From: RGIG5299 sp045588575
GTDB lineage: Bacteria > Bacillota > Clostridia > Oscillospirales > RGIG5299
DNA length: 45,045 nucleotides
Assembly: GCA_045588575.1 (NCBI GenBank)
Contig: JAZNEJ010000019.1
Location: forward strand, 1-45,045
Reading direction: 5' to 3'
In this document: positions 6,187-14,998 of the stretch, one piece after another
How positions within the stretch are numbered: position 1 is the first letter of the stretch
How the letters are laid out: the number at the start of each line of letters is the position of its first letter
Translations under genes and position numbers: made by a program
Notes under the pieces: generated by a model
Told to the model about the DNA's origin: nothing
Database searches by the model: none
What the model saw: the letters and a program-made list of their open reading frames with translations, nothing else

Positions 6187-7539
6187 TTAAAAGCAGCCTT
6201 GCTCAAGCATAGCCTCGGCAACCTTTTTAAAGCCCGCAATGTTTGCGCCTTTAACGAGGTCGTAGCCCAAGCCGTATTCCTCTGCGGCCTTTGCGGAAGC
6301 CTTGTGAATTTTTTTCATCATATTGTGAAGAGCCGAGTCAACCTCTTTTGAAGACCAAACGAGTCTTTCGGAGTTTTGCGACATTTCAAGGCCCGAAACT
6401 CCAACGCCGCCTGCATTAACTGCTTTTGAGGGAGCAACGATAATGTGCTTTTGCGAGCAAAGGAAAGAAAGCGCCTCGTTGGTGGTGGGCATATTTGCAA
6501 CCTCTAAATAATATTTAACGCCCGATTCGGCAATTTTCTTCGCATAATTTATGTCAACGTCATTTTGAGTTGCGCAGGGCATATAAACGTCAACGTCTTT
6601 AACGCCCCAGCATTTTTCGTTTGCAACGAACTCGCAACCGAATTTATCGGCATAGGGCTTGCAGTGCATGGGGTCTTTTGCGCGCATTTCAAGAATAAAA
6701 TTAAGCTTTTCTTCGGTGATAACGCCATCGGGGTCGTGAATATAGCCGTCGGGACCTGCGAAATATGTAACCATTGCGCCAAGCTCTGCGGCTTTTTTCA
6801 TAACGCCCCAGCCAACGTTTCCGTAGCCCGAAATAGCGAATTTTTTACCCTCAATAGAGTCGTTTTCGTGCTTTAAAACCTCCTGCAAATAGTAAACGGC
6901 GCCGTATCCCGTTGCTTCGGGACGTAAGCGTGAGCCGCCGTAGCTCATGCCTTTTCCGGTTAAAACTCCGTTTTCCCAAGAGCCTTTTAAGCGACGGTAC
7001 TGACCGAAAAGATAACCTATTTCTCTTCCGCCAACGCCCATATCTCCTGCAGGGACGTCAATATCGGGACCGATATAGCGGTAAAGCGCAGTCATAAAGC
7101 TTTGGCAAAAACGCATAATTTCGGCATCCGACTTGCCTGCGGGGTCGAAATCCGAGCCGCCCTTTGCACCGCCCATGGGAAGCCCTGTAAGAGCGTTTTT
7201 AAAGGTTTGCTCAAAGCCGAGAAATTTAATAATGCCGTCGTAAACGTTTTTCTGAAAGCGAAGACCTCCCTTGTAAGGACCGATAGCGCCGTTAAATTGG
7301 CAACGCCAGCCCTTGTTGGTGTGAACTTTTCCGTTATCGTCGGTCCACACAACACGGAAAGTCAGCATTCTTTCGGGCTCAACCATACGGCCGAGGATAT
7401 CTGCCTTTTCATATTCGGGATGAGCGTCGATAACGGGCGAAACCGAAGAAAAAACCTCGGTAACGGTCTGCACGAATTCGGGCTCGTGAGCGTATTTTTG
7501 TTTTACGTCGTTAATAACCTTTTCAACATACGAGTTCAT
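6187..7539 (-). CDS. gdhA: NADP-type glutamate dehydrogenase
   Basis: This is a 450-residue hexameric-type glutamate dehydrogenase, which links 2-oxoglutarate plus ammonia to glutamate. Substrate residues are visible: Lys90 in GPYKGGLRF, Lys114, the catalytic Lys126 in PMGGAKGGSDFDP, and Asp166 in VPAGDMGVGGREIG. The Rossmann motif GYGNVGWG is at 238-245. Length is normal for the family. The start has an AGGAGG-type site 7 bases upstream. It is the last gene of the leftward run, 18 bases after the MATE gene, and ends in the palindromic terminator at 6144. NADP preference is inferred from overall similarity to GdhA, not from a diagnostic residue. Confidence 0.97.
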   Translation of the reverse strand: MNSYVEKVINDVKQKYAHEPEFVQTVTEVFSSVSPVIDAHPEYEKADILGRMVEPERMLTFRVVWTDDNGKVHTNKGWRCQFNGAIGPYKGGLRFQKNVYDGIIKFLGFEQTFKNALTGLPMGGAKGGSDFDPAGKSDAEIMRFCQSFMTALYRYIGPDIDVPAGDMGVGGREIGYLFGQYRRLKGSWENGVLTGKGMSYGGSRLRPEATGYGAVYYLQEVLKHENDSIEGKKFAISGYGNVGWGVMKKAAELGAMVTYFAGPDGYIHDPDGVITEEKLNFILEMRAKDPMHCKPYADKFGCEFVANEKCWGVKDVDVYMPCATQNDVDINYAKKIAESGVKYYLEVANMPTTNEALSFLCSQKHIIVAPSKAVNAGGVGVSGLEMSQNSERLVWSSKEVDSALHNMMKKIHKASAKAAEEYGLGYDLVKGANIAGFKKVAEAMLEQGCF

Positions 7540-7557
7540 TTAAAACCCTCCTAAACG

Positions 7558-8913
7558 TCAATCTTCATTGAACCTACAAATTTTATTTTTGTAAAGGTCT
7601 TTGAAGAATAATAGCGAAATTATAACCGAGCCGACCTCGGCAATGGGGAAAGCAAGCCAAACCAGATTCAAATTTCCCGAAAGCGAAAGAAGAAATGCGG
7701 CGGGAAGAAGTAAAATAATTTGTCTTGAAAAAGCAACGATAAAGCTGTAAACACCGTTTCCGAGCGCTTGGCTTACCGAGTTAAGACAAATGCTTACAGC
7801 GGCGCCGAAGAAAGAAAGCGAAATAATACGCAACGCGGGAACGCCAAGCCTTAACATTTCGTCGCTTGCATTAAACATTCCAAGTAAGGCTTCGGGGAAA
7901 ATTTGCATAATAAGCACGCCAAGCCCCATAATCAATATTGCAAAAGAAATCGAAAGCTTAACGGTTTTCATAATTCTTTCTTTGTTTTTAGCGCCGAAAT
8001 TATAAGCAACAATAGGCACCATTCCGTTATTAAGACCGAAAACGGGCATAAAGAAGAAGCTTTGCGTTTTAAAGAAAGCACCGAAAACGTTAACTGCCGT
8101 TTCGCCGAATACAGCAAGAATTTTATTCATAAAGAATAAGGCAACGGAGCCAACCGACTGCATGAGAATTGAGGGGAGCCCAACCGAATAAATTTTTCCT
8201 ATAACCTTAAAATCGAGCAGGAAATATTTAAGCTTAAACTGAATATCTTTATTGTATAAAACGTTAAGTAAGAAAGCGGTAAGAGCGCCAACCGCCTGAC
8301 CTATAACGGTTGCAATGGCGGCGCCTTTAATTCCCATACCGCAAGAGAAAATAAGAACGGGGTCTAAAATAATATTTGTAATGCTGCCCGTAAGCTGTGA
8401 AATCATAGATAAAAGCGTTCTTCCGGTAGACTGCAAAAGTCTTGAAAAATAAATTTCAATAAAAACGAAAAAAGAGCCTACGGCGCAAATGAAAAGATAA
8501 TCGTAGCCGAAATCTATAATTTCCTTAACCGAGGACTGCACCTCGAAAAACGGGCGTGTAAAAAATATGCCGAAGAGCAAAATAAGCAAATAGCTGAACA
8601 GATAAATAATAAGTCCGTTTGCGGCGGTTTTATTAACCATTCTTTGCCTTTTTTCACCCAAAAATCTCGAAAGAAGCGAACCCATACCAACGCCCGTGCC
8701 AACCGCAATGCTTATAATAAGATTCTGAACGGGGAAGGAAAGCGAAACCGCGGTAAAGGCGTTTTCCGAAATCATAGCAACGAAAATACTGTCAACGATG
8801 TTATAAAGCGCCTGAACGAGCATAGAAAACATCATAGGCAGCGACATTGTAATAAGAAGCTTTCTGACGGGCATAGTGCCCATTTTATTTTCAGAAGAGA
8901 TAAGTTGTTCCAT
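7558..8913 (-). CDS. MATE-family multidrug/sodium antiporter
   Basis: This 451-residue integral membrane protein has about twelve hydrophobic segments arranged as two similar halves. It starts with the family-typical pattern KLLITMSLPMMFSMLVQALYN and has IGQAVGALTAFLL and FGLNNGMVPIVAYNFGA later. MATE transporters export cationic drugs or metabolites in exchange for Na+ or H+; the substrate cannot be read from sequence. AAGGA lies 8 bases before the ATG. It is separated from mrp by 54 bases holding an 8-bp hairpin (8939-8962) and from gdhA by 18 bases. Confidence 0.93.
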   Translation of the reverse strand: MEQLISSENKMGTMPVRKLLITMSLPMMFSMLVQALYNIVDSIFVAMISENAFTAVSLSFPVQNLIISIAVGTGVGMGSLLSRFLGEKRQRMVNKTAANGLIIYLFSYLLILLFGIFFTRPFFEVQSSVKEIIDFGYDYLFICAVGSFFVFIEIYFSRLLQSTGRTLLSMISQLTGSITNIILDPVLIFSCGMGIKGAAIATVIGQAVGALTAFLLNVLYNKDIQFKLKYFLLDFKVIGKIYSVGLPSILMQSVGSVALFFMNKILAVFGETAVNVFGAFFKTQSFFFMPVFGLNNGMVPIVAYNFGAKNKERIMKTVKLSISFAILIMGLGVLIMQIFPEALLGMFNASDEMLRLGVPALRIISLSFFGAAVSICLNSVSQALGNGVYSFIVAFSRQIILLLPAAFLLSLSGNLNLVWLAFPIAEVGSVIISLLFFKDLYKNKICRFNED

Positions 8914-8938
8914 TTTAAAAGTCCTTTTGTAAAGCTGA

Positions 8939-8962
8939 ATTGCCGCCGATTAAAGCGGCAAT
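8939..8962 (-). other. Intercistronic hairpin between mrp and the MATE gene
   Basis: ATTGCCGC (8939-8946) pairs perfectly with GCGGCAAT (8955-8962). No U-tract follows on the leftward strand, so this is more likely an mRNA-processing or stability element than a full terminator. Confidence 0.55.
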
Positions 8963-8967
8963 GTCAA

Positions 8968-9786
8968 TTACGCATTTTCTAAAACGTCTGCAATACCTTC
9001 AAGCCAATCGCCCTCAAAGAGCTCAATCGCGCCCTTGTCGGCGGCGTTTACCAAGCGGGTATCAATCGGAATTTTGGCAATAACGTTAATGCCGAATTCT
9101 TCGGCAGTTTCGTTAACGGTGGATTTGCCGAAAATTTCATAGCGTTTTTTGCAATCGGGACATTCGAAATAACTCATATTTTCAACAATACCCAAAACGG
9201 GAACGTTCATAAGCTTGGCCATTTTAACAGCCTTTGAAACAATCATCGAAACGAGCTCCGAGGGAGAGGTAACGATAATAATTCCGTCAACGGGAAGCGA
9301 TTGGAAAACGGTAAGCGGAACGTCGCCGGTGCCGGGAGGCATATCAACGAACATAAAGTCAACGTCTTCCCAAATAACCTCGCTCCAGAACTGTTTAACA
9401 ACGCCGGCAATAACGGGACCTCTCCAAACAACAGGGTCGCTGTCATTTTCCAAAAGCATATTAACCGACATAAGCTTAACGCCGGTTTTGCTTCTTCCTG
9501 CGTAAATACCGCTGTCGTCAGCCTCGGCCTTTTCCTTAACGCCGAACATTTTCGGAATTGAGGGGCCGGTAACGTCGGCGTCCAAAACGGCAGAGGCAAA
9601 GCCTCTTCTTTGCATTGTAACGGCGAGTAAAGAAGAAACGGTGGATTTACCAACGCCGCCCTTGCCGCTTACAACACCAATAACTTTTTTAACTTGTGAC
9701 ATTTCGTGCGAAGGTGCAATCAAGCTTTCCTTTTTAGAGGAACAGTTTGAAGAGCAGGTTTCGCAATTGTGTGTGCATTCGCTCAT
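8968..9786 (-). CDS. mrp: Mrp/NBP35-family iron-sulfur carrier ATPase
   Basis: This 272-residue P-loop ATPase is thought to carry and deliver Fe-S clusters to apo-proteins. The deviant Walker A motif GKGGVGKS is at 41-48, the Walker B-like FVDMPPGTGD near 146-155, and the bridging-cluster CxxC at Cys209 and Cys212 (ECPDC). The N-terminus holds a cysteine-rich run (Cys4, Cys8, Cys11, Cys15), as in NBP35-like and anaerobe Mrp forms, which may bind a second cluster. AAGGA lies upstream of the ATG. The gene follows ftsK by 48 bases. Confidence 0.93.
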   Translation of the reverse strand: MSECTHNCETCSSNCSSKKESLIAPSHEMSQVKKVIGVVSGKGGVGKSTVSSLLAVTMQRRGFASAVLDADVTGPSIPKMFGVKEKAEADDSGIYAGRSKTGVKLMSVNMLLENDSDPVVWRGPVIAGVVKQFWSEVIWEDVDFMFVDMPPGTGDVPLTVFQSLPVDGIIIVTSPSELVSMIVSKAVKMAKLMNVPVLGIVENMSYFECPDCKKRYEIFGKSTVNETAEEFGINVIAKIPIDTRLVNAADKGAIELFEGDWLEGIADVLENA

Positions 9787-9834
9787 TTTATCATATCCTT
9801 TTCTTAATAGGGTTTTGCCCCAAAATAAACTTAT

Positions 9835-12216
9835 TTAAACCTTTTCGGTCATATTCGAGGCTTCAAGCTGCCTCATTTTAATTTCATTCCATTCAGATTT
9901 TGAAAGAAGAACCTGACGCGGTTTCGAACCTTCCGAAGGCCCGACAATGCCTCTTTCTTCCATTTCGTCAATTATTCTTGCGGCTCTTGAGTAACCGAGC
10001 TTTAAGCGGCGTTGAAGCATAGAGGTTGAAACGGACTTGGCGTCGATTGCAATTTCAATAGCGTCGTCAATCATCGGGTCGTAATCACCGCCCGAAACGG
10101 CACTTGCCTTGCCCTTGCCTTTGTTATCCTGAAGCTCGGCGTTTTTCTCAATTTCGCGAATAACGTCGTTATCGTAGTTAGCACCGCCGTTTTCCTTAAT
10201 AAACGAGATAACGGCCTGAATATCTTTATCGGGAATAAAACAGCCCTGCGCTCTTATTTGCTTATCGGAGCCCAAGGGGTGATAAAGCATATCTCCCTTA
10301 CCTATAAGCTTTTCTGCGCCGGTAGAGTCGAGAATAATTCCCGAGTCAATGCGGCTTGCAACGGCGAAAGCAATTCTCGAAGGAATATTTGTTTTGATAA
10401 GACCGGTAATAACGTCGGCGGAGGGACGCTGCGTTGCAACGATAAGATACATACCTGCGGCTCTTGCCTTTTGGGCAAGACGGCAAATAGAGTCCTCAAC
10501 CTCTTTGGGAGCGGTCATCATAAGGTCGCTTAATTCGTCTATAACAATAACGATTTGCGGCAAATATTCAAGCTCGGGGTCGGTTTCGCAAAGAGCGTTA
10601 TAGGAGAAAATTTCTCTAACCGAGTTGTCGGCAAAGAGCTGATATCTTTTTTGCATTTCGGCAACCGCCCAGCAAAGAGCGCCCGCGGCTTTTTTGGGGT
10701 CGGTAACAACGGGAATAAGAAGATGCGGAATGCCGTTGTAATCCGAAAGCTCAACCATCTTGGGGTCAATCATAATAAGCTTAACCTTTTCGGGTGAAGC
10801 CTTGTAGATAAGCGAAACTATAATAGAGTTTATACAAACCGATTTACCCGAACCGGTAGAGCCTGCAATTAAAAGGTGAGGCATTCTTGCAATGTCCATA
10901 ACCACCGAGCCGCCGCCGATATCTTTTCCGAGCGCAGCAGTAACGAAGCTTTTAGATGCGGTAAATTCCTTGCTTGCGAGCAAATCTCTGAGGAAAACGG
11001 TGGTTTGTCTTTTGTTGGGAACCTCAATGCCTATTGCGGCCTTCCCCGGAATGGGAGCCTCAATTCTGACTCGGCTTGCGGCAAGAGCAAGAGCGAGGTC
11101 GTTTGAAAGATTGGAAATTTTGCTAATCTTAACGCCAATTCCGGGCACAAGCTCAAAGCGGGTAACGGTGGGACCTCTCGAAACGTTTGTAATTCTGGTA
11201 TCAACACCGAAAGAAGCAAGAGTAGAAACTATTTTATCGGCCATTTCACGCATTTCGGATGTGGCGTCAACGGTTTCGTTAGAGCCTTTGGTAAGAAGAG
11301 TAAGAGGCGGAAAACGGTAAGGCTTTGAAGCCGCTTCGCTTGCTTTTTCGTTAATTTCCTTAATCATTTCCGCTTTTTCTGCGGCGGTAACGGTAATTTT
11401 TTCATCGGGAATATCGCTTTCAAAACTTTCCTCGTCGGGAGTAAAGGGAAGCTCTTCTTTTTTGGAGTCGGGCAAAGGAATGTCTATAAGACTTTTCTTT
11501 TTCTTCTTTTTCGGCTCGTCAAGAGGAATGTCAATGTCAACCTTTTGGTCGTCAACAAAGAAAGCGTCGTCGGATTTTTCTTCTTTTTCGGAAGCGATTT
11601 TTGCCTTTTCGGCTTTCTTTTCCTTCGAGCTTTTAATTTTTTCCGAAATTTTCGAGAAGACGGAGAAAAGTGAAATATCAACGTAGAAGATAAGAGAGGT
11701 CAAAAAGAGAAAAGCAAAAACAAGACCTGAGAAAACGGGGCCTATTGCCGAAGAAAGAGGCACGCCCGCAATGCCGCCTATAACACCGCCCGAAAACAAG
11801 ATTTCGTTTGCGTTTACGTAAAGACTAGTAAAGAAAGAGGTTATGTTTTGCGAGTCAACACCCTCGGTTGCAAACAGAGCGAAAAAGGAACAAAGCGAAA
11901 GGAAGATAATTGCGCCGCTTACAATTTTAATAACGCGTCTTTCCGTTTTCGGCAAAACGGCGTAAAAGCCGCTCACTGCGGAAATAACGGGAAGAAGGTA
12001 AGCGCCAAAGCCGAAAAGACCTATAAAAAAGCTTTTAACGGCAGCTCCCGGCGCTCCTATATCGAAGAAAAGAGCCAAAACGAGAGCAATAGCGACGAAA
12101 AACAAAAACACGCCGAAAACCTGCAAATAAGGCGCCTTAGTTTGAGGCTTTGCGTTGTTTTGCTTTATTTTTTCATTTTTTACTTTAGATTTAACATTTT
12201 TTTTCTTGGCAGCCAT
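9835..12216 (-). CDS. ftsK: DNA translocase FtsK/SpoIIIE
   Basis: This 793-residue ATP-driven DNA pump works at the division or sporulation septum. About four membrane segments lie in residues 30-185. A Lys/Glu-rich linker runs to about 300. The RecA-like motor has Walker A GSTGSGKS near 452-459 and Walker B IVIVIDELSD near 550. The C-terminal gamma winged helix, with SRAARIIDEMEERGIVGP, reads the polar DNA sequences. I set the start at the ATG at 12216, which has GGAG 7 bases upstream; a TTG two codons earlier abuts that site and is unlikely. Whether it does vegetative or sporulation work, or both, cannot be decided here. Confidence 0.95.
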   Translation of the reverse strand: MAAKKKNVKSKVKNEKIKQNNAKPQTKAPYLQVFGVFLFFVAIALVLALFFDIGAPGAAVKSFFIGLFGFGAYLLPVISAVSGFYAVLPKTERRVIKIVSGAIIFLSLCSFFALFATEGVDSQNITSFFTSLYVNANEILFSGGVIGGIAGVPLSSAIGPVFSGLVFAFLFLTSLIFYVDISLFSVFSKISEKIKSSKEKKAEKAKIASEKEEKSDDAFFVDDQKVDIDIPLDEPKKKKKKSLIDIPLPDSKKEELPFTPDEESFESDIPDEKITVTAAEKAEMIKEINEKASEAASKPYRFPPLTLLTKGSNETVDATSEMREMADKIVSTLASFGVDTRITNVSRGPTVTRFELVPGIGVKISKISNLSNDLALALAASRVRIEAPIPGKAAIGIEVPNKRQTTVFLRDLLASKEFTASKSFVTAALGKDIGGGSVVMDIARMPHLLIAGSTGSGKSVCINSIIVSLIYKASPEKVKLIMIDPKMVELSDYNGIPHLLIPVVTDPKKAAGALCWAVAEMQKRYQLFADNSVREIFSYNALCETDPELEYLPQIVIVIDELSDLMMTAPKEVEDSICRLAQKARAAGMYLIVATQRPSADVITGLIKTNIPSRIAFAVASRIDSGIILDSTGAEKLIGKGDMLYHPLGSDKQIRAQGCFIPDKDIQAVISFIKENGGANYDNDVIREIEKNAELQDNKGKGKASAVSGGDYDPMIDDAIEIAIDAKSVSTSMLQRRLKLGYSRAARIIDEMEERGIVGPSEGSKPRQVLLSKSEWNEIKMRQLEASNMTEKV

Positions 12217-12239
12217 AAACAAGCTCCTTTTTTAAAAAA

Positions 12240-13073
12240 TCAAACGAGAAGACTCCAAATTATAACGGTAACGCCAACGATAAGACAGTAAACAGAGAAG
12301 AATTTAAACTGTTTTTTGTTAGCCAAAAACTGAACGAGCTTAATGGCGAAAATTCCCACAACTGCGGAAACTATAACGCCCACAAGACAGTAAATTATAT
12401 CGGTATCCATGCCGACCTCAATAATATCCTTAACTTCAAGCAAAGTTGCGGCTAAAACTGCGGGAATAGACATAATAAAAGCAAATTCGGTTGCAAACTT
12501 GCGGTCAAATCCGCAAACGAGACCGCCGAAAATAGTCGAGCCCGAGCGTGAAATACCGGGAATAACGGCAACCGCTTCAATAGCGCCTATAACGAGAGGA
12601 TGCCAAGGCTTTGCGGTTTCGGCAGTGTATTTTCCGTTTTGAAGCTTATCGGAAATAAATAAAATTGCGGCGGTAATAAGAAGCATAATGCCAACGAGAA
12701 GAGCACTTGAAAAAGCGGCTTCAATATAGTCCTTAACGAACAATACGACGAAAAGGGGAATGCAGGAAAGCACTAAAAGACCTAACATCTTTTCATATTT
12801 TTCCGCCGTTTTCCAACTGTATTTACCGGTAAAAATCTTTTTGATTGATGAGAAAAAGGCTAAAATAAGGCCCCAAACGGTTTTACGGAAAACAATGCAA
12901 ACGGCAATGAGAGTGCCGAGATGTAAAAAAACGTCGAAGGTAAGATTTTCTGCCTCGTTAAAGCTAAGACCTAAAAGCTCGTGAGCCAAAACGAGATGTC
13001 CTGAGCTTGAAATGGGGAAAAACTCGGCAAGCCCTTGAATAATTCCCAAAACAACTGCTTTAATTATGTCCAT
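12240..13073 (-). CDS. uppP: Undecaprenyl-diphosphatase (UppP/BacA)
   Basis: This 277-residue membrane enzyme removes a phosphate from undecaprenyl diphosphate so the lipid carrier can be reused for peptidoglycan synthesis; high dosage gives bacitracin tolerance. Both family motifs are present: the Glu-rich EFFPISSSGH near residues 17-26 and PGISRSGSTI in the second half. About eight hydrophobic segments are visible. GGAGAG lies 5 bases before the ATG. It stands 12 bases after ymdB and 23 before ftsK, in a run that also holds rodA, consistent with an envelope-growth cluster. Confidence 0.96.
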   Translation of the reverse strand: MDIIKAVVLGIIQGLAEFFPISSSGHLVLAHELLGLSFNEAENLTFDVFLHLGTLIAVCIVFRKTVWGLILAFFSSIKKIFTGKYSWKTAEKYEKMLGLLVLSCIPLFVVLFVKDYIEAAFSSALLVGIMLLITAAILFISDKLQNGKYTAETAKPWHPLVIGAIEAVAVIPGISRSGSTIFGGLVCGFDRKFATEFAFIMSIPAVLAATLLEVKDIIEVGMDTDIIYCLVGVIVSAVVGIFAIKLVQFLANKKQFKFFSVYCLIVGVTVIIWSLLV

Positions 13074-13085
13074 AACAACTCTCCT

Positions 13086-13859
13086 TTATTTGTTATAAAT
13101 GCAATTTACAGCGTTAATTCCCGTAACCTTGTTTTGCAAAACGGTAATAACAACGCCGTTTAAAATATATGGCGGCAAGTCAAGCTGAATGAGCTTATTT
13201 TTTTCATCAAAAGCAAATCGGTTAATAACTTCAAGCGGATTAACGCCCAAAACAGAGCGATAAGCCCCCGTAAAGCCCGCATCGGTAATAAAAGCGGTAC
13301 CGTTTGGTAAAATTTGAGCGTCGTTTGTCTGACAGTGAATGTGAGTTCCCAAAACGGCGGTTGCCAAACCGTCGAGCCAAAAGCCCATTGCCTTTTTTTC
13401 GCTCGTTGCCTCGGCGTGAAAATCCACCAAAACCAAATCGGTTTCTTTTTTCAGCTTTAAGACCTCATTTTTAACCGAAATAAAAGGATTATCGCTTTTT
13501 CCGCCCATGTTAACCGTTCCAACGGCGGAAATAACGCCTATTTTAAATTTAATTGCATCGTAAATAAGGCTTCCGCTTCCCGTTTCGGTATTCCAGTTAA
13601 GAGGCCTTAAAATAAAAGGAGATGCATAAACCTCTTCGTCGCGTCTGTCAAAGGAGTGGTTTCCGCCTGTAAGCACGTCGGCGCCGCTTGCAAACAAAAG
13701 TTCGGCGTCAGATTTTGTAAGACCGTTTCCCGCAGATGCGTTTTCAGCGTTAACAACGGTAAAATCAATATTAAACTCGCGTTTTAATTCGGGAAGCCTT
13801 TTTTGCAAAAGCGAAACACCGGCATTCCCAACGACGTCCGCAATAAAAAGAATATTCAT
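13086..13859 (-). CDS. ymdB: YmdB-family metallophosphoesterase (TIGR00282)
   Basis: This 257-residue cytosolic dinuclear-metal phosphoesterase has its ligands in place: Asp8 (FIADVVG), Glu39-Asn40 (NAENASAGNG), Asn67-His68 (GGNHSFD), His148 (DFHAE), His173 and His175 (GTHIHCQT). In Bacillus, YmdB hydrolyses 2',3'-cyclic nucleotides and affects biofilm formation and late-adaptive gene expression. There it lies next to rny; here it is 25 kb away from rny and sits between rodA and uppP, with gaps of 9 and 12 bases. Confidence 0.93.
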   Translation of the reverse strand: MNILFIADVVGNAGVSLLQKRLPELKREFNIDFTVVNAENASAGNGLTKSDAELLFASGADVLTGGNHSFDRRDEEVYASPFILRPLNWNTETGSGSLIYDAIKFKIGVISAVGTVNMGGKSDNPFISVKNEVLKLKKETDLVLVDFHAEATSEKKAMGFWLDGLATAVLGTHIHCQTNDAQILPNGTAFITDAGFTGAYRSVLGVNPLEVINRFAFDEKNKLIQLDLPPYILNGVVITVLQNKVTGINAVNCIYNK

Positions 13860-13868
13860 TTTTAAACC

Positions 13869-14981
13869 TCATCTTTTCTTGCGATTTCTGAGAACCGATA
13901 AAACCAAGCCTATTGCCACCCAAACCGAAAGCATTGAAGAACCGCCGGCGGAGAAGAAGGGAAGAGTAATTCCTATAACGGGAGTAAGCCCTAAGCACAT
14001 TCCCAAATTTATAATAACCTGAACCAAAAACATAGCCGAAACGCCGATTAAAATCATTTTTCCGAAATAATCAGTGCTTTTTTTGTGATTAAGGAAAATT
14101 CTAACGATAATAAAAACCAAAATCGAAACCAAAACCATACAACCGAAAAAACCAAGCTCTTCGCCGCAAACCGAAAAGATAAAGTCGGTGTGCTTTGCGG
14201 GCAAAGCGTTAGTTTGAGTTAAAACGCCCTGCATATAGCCCGCGCCGAAAAATTTTCCGCTGCCAATGGCAATTTTCGATTGAATAACCTGATAACCGTA
14301 AACGAGCGGGTCAAGCTCGGGATTAAACATGGTGAGAATTCTGAAACGCTGACGGTCCTTTAAAACGAAGCTCCAAATAAGAGGAAGCGAAACCGCCATA
14401 ACGGCGCCGCCGAAAATATAATATTTAATGCTGAGTCCCGCAACGGTAAGCATAATAACGAAAATAAGAGCGTAAATGGTTGCCATACCCATATCCTTTT
14501 GAACAAGCACCGCAAGAATATAAAGAGCGGCGTGGCCGAAAAGGAAAAACAAATGCTTCGGACGGTTAAATTCATCACCCAGCTTGCTCAAATGATAAGC
14601 CACGGTAATTATAAAAAGCAACTTAATAAACTCCGATGGCTGAACAGAAAGCGAGCCGATAAAAATCCAGCTTTTGTTTCCTGCAATTTCGGGAGCGACA
14701 ATTCCCGTAACAAACAAAACCAAAACGCCTGCGGGGAAAAGAAACTTGGCGAGCGGCTCAAAAAAGTGATAATCAATATAAGAAATAACGAAAGCGGCAA
14801 TCATTCCCACGAAAAGCGCAATAATTTGAATTAAAACAAGACGTGTGGGCGAACCTATTCCGTAGGGAGGGTTATTAACAGCCGAAATAATGAGAACGAT
14901 TCCGAAAACGGATGCGGCAAAACAAGCAGCAATAAGCTGCCAGTCAAGCGGACGCATAAAATTTCTCAAAAATCGTTTCAT
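13869..14981 (-). CDS. rodA: Rod-shape SEDS glycosyltransferase RodA
   Basis: This 370-residue polytopic SEDS protein polymerises peptidoglycan glycan strands from lipid II in the elongation machinery. About ten membrane segments are present. Family motifs include SLSVQPSEFIKL in the middle, LPAKHTDFIFSVCGEELGFFG in the large outer loop, and ITLPFFSAGGSSML near the C-terminus. The FtsW/SpoVE paralogues are close in sequence, but length and lack of an N-terminal extension favour RodA. AAGGA precedes the ATG. No mreBCD genes lie beside it, so the elongation genes are dispersed in this genome. Confidence 0.9.
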   Translation of the reverse strand: MKRFLRNFMRPLDWQLIAACFAASVFGIVLIISAVNNPPYGIGSPTRLVLIQIIALFVGMIAAFVISYIDYHFFEPLAKFLFPAGVLVLFVTGIVAPEIAGNKSWIFIGSLSVQPSEFIKLLFIITVAYHLSKLGDEFNRPKHLFFLFGHAALYILAVLVQKDMGMATIYALIFVIMLTVAGLSIKYYIFGGAVMAVSLPLIWSFVLKDRQRFRILTMFNPELDPLVYGYQVIQSKIAIGSGKFFGAGYMQGVLTQTNALPAKHTDFIFSVCGEELGFFGCMVLVSILVFIIVRIFLNHKKSTDYFGKMILIGVSAMFLVQVIINLGMCLGLTPVIGITLPFFSAGGSSMLSVWVAIGLVLSVLRNRKKR

Positions 14982-14998
14982 AGCCGTTCCTTTAAAAA

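Noticed and set aside
7102..7554. A 150-codon open frame on the plus strand inside gdhA
   Set aside because: It is antisense to a clearly conserved gene, has no ribosome binding site and its translation resembles no protein.
11848..12291. A 147-codon plus-strand frame over the ftsK 5' region
   Set aside because: It lies antisense to the ftsK membrane segments and extends into the uppP end; no start signal or family similarity.
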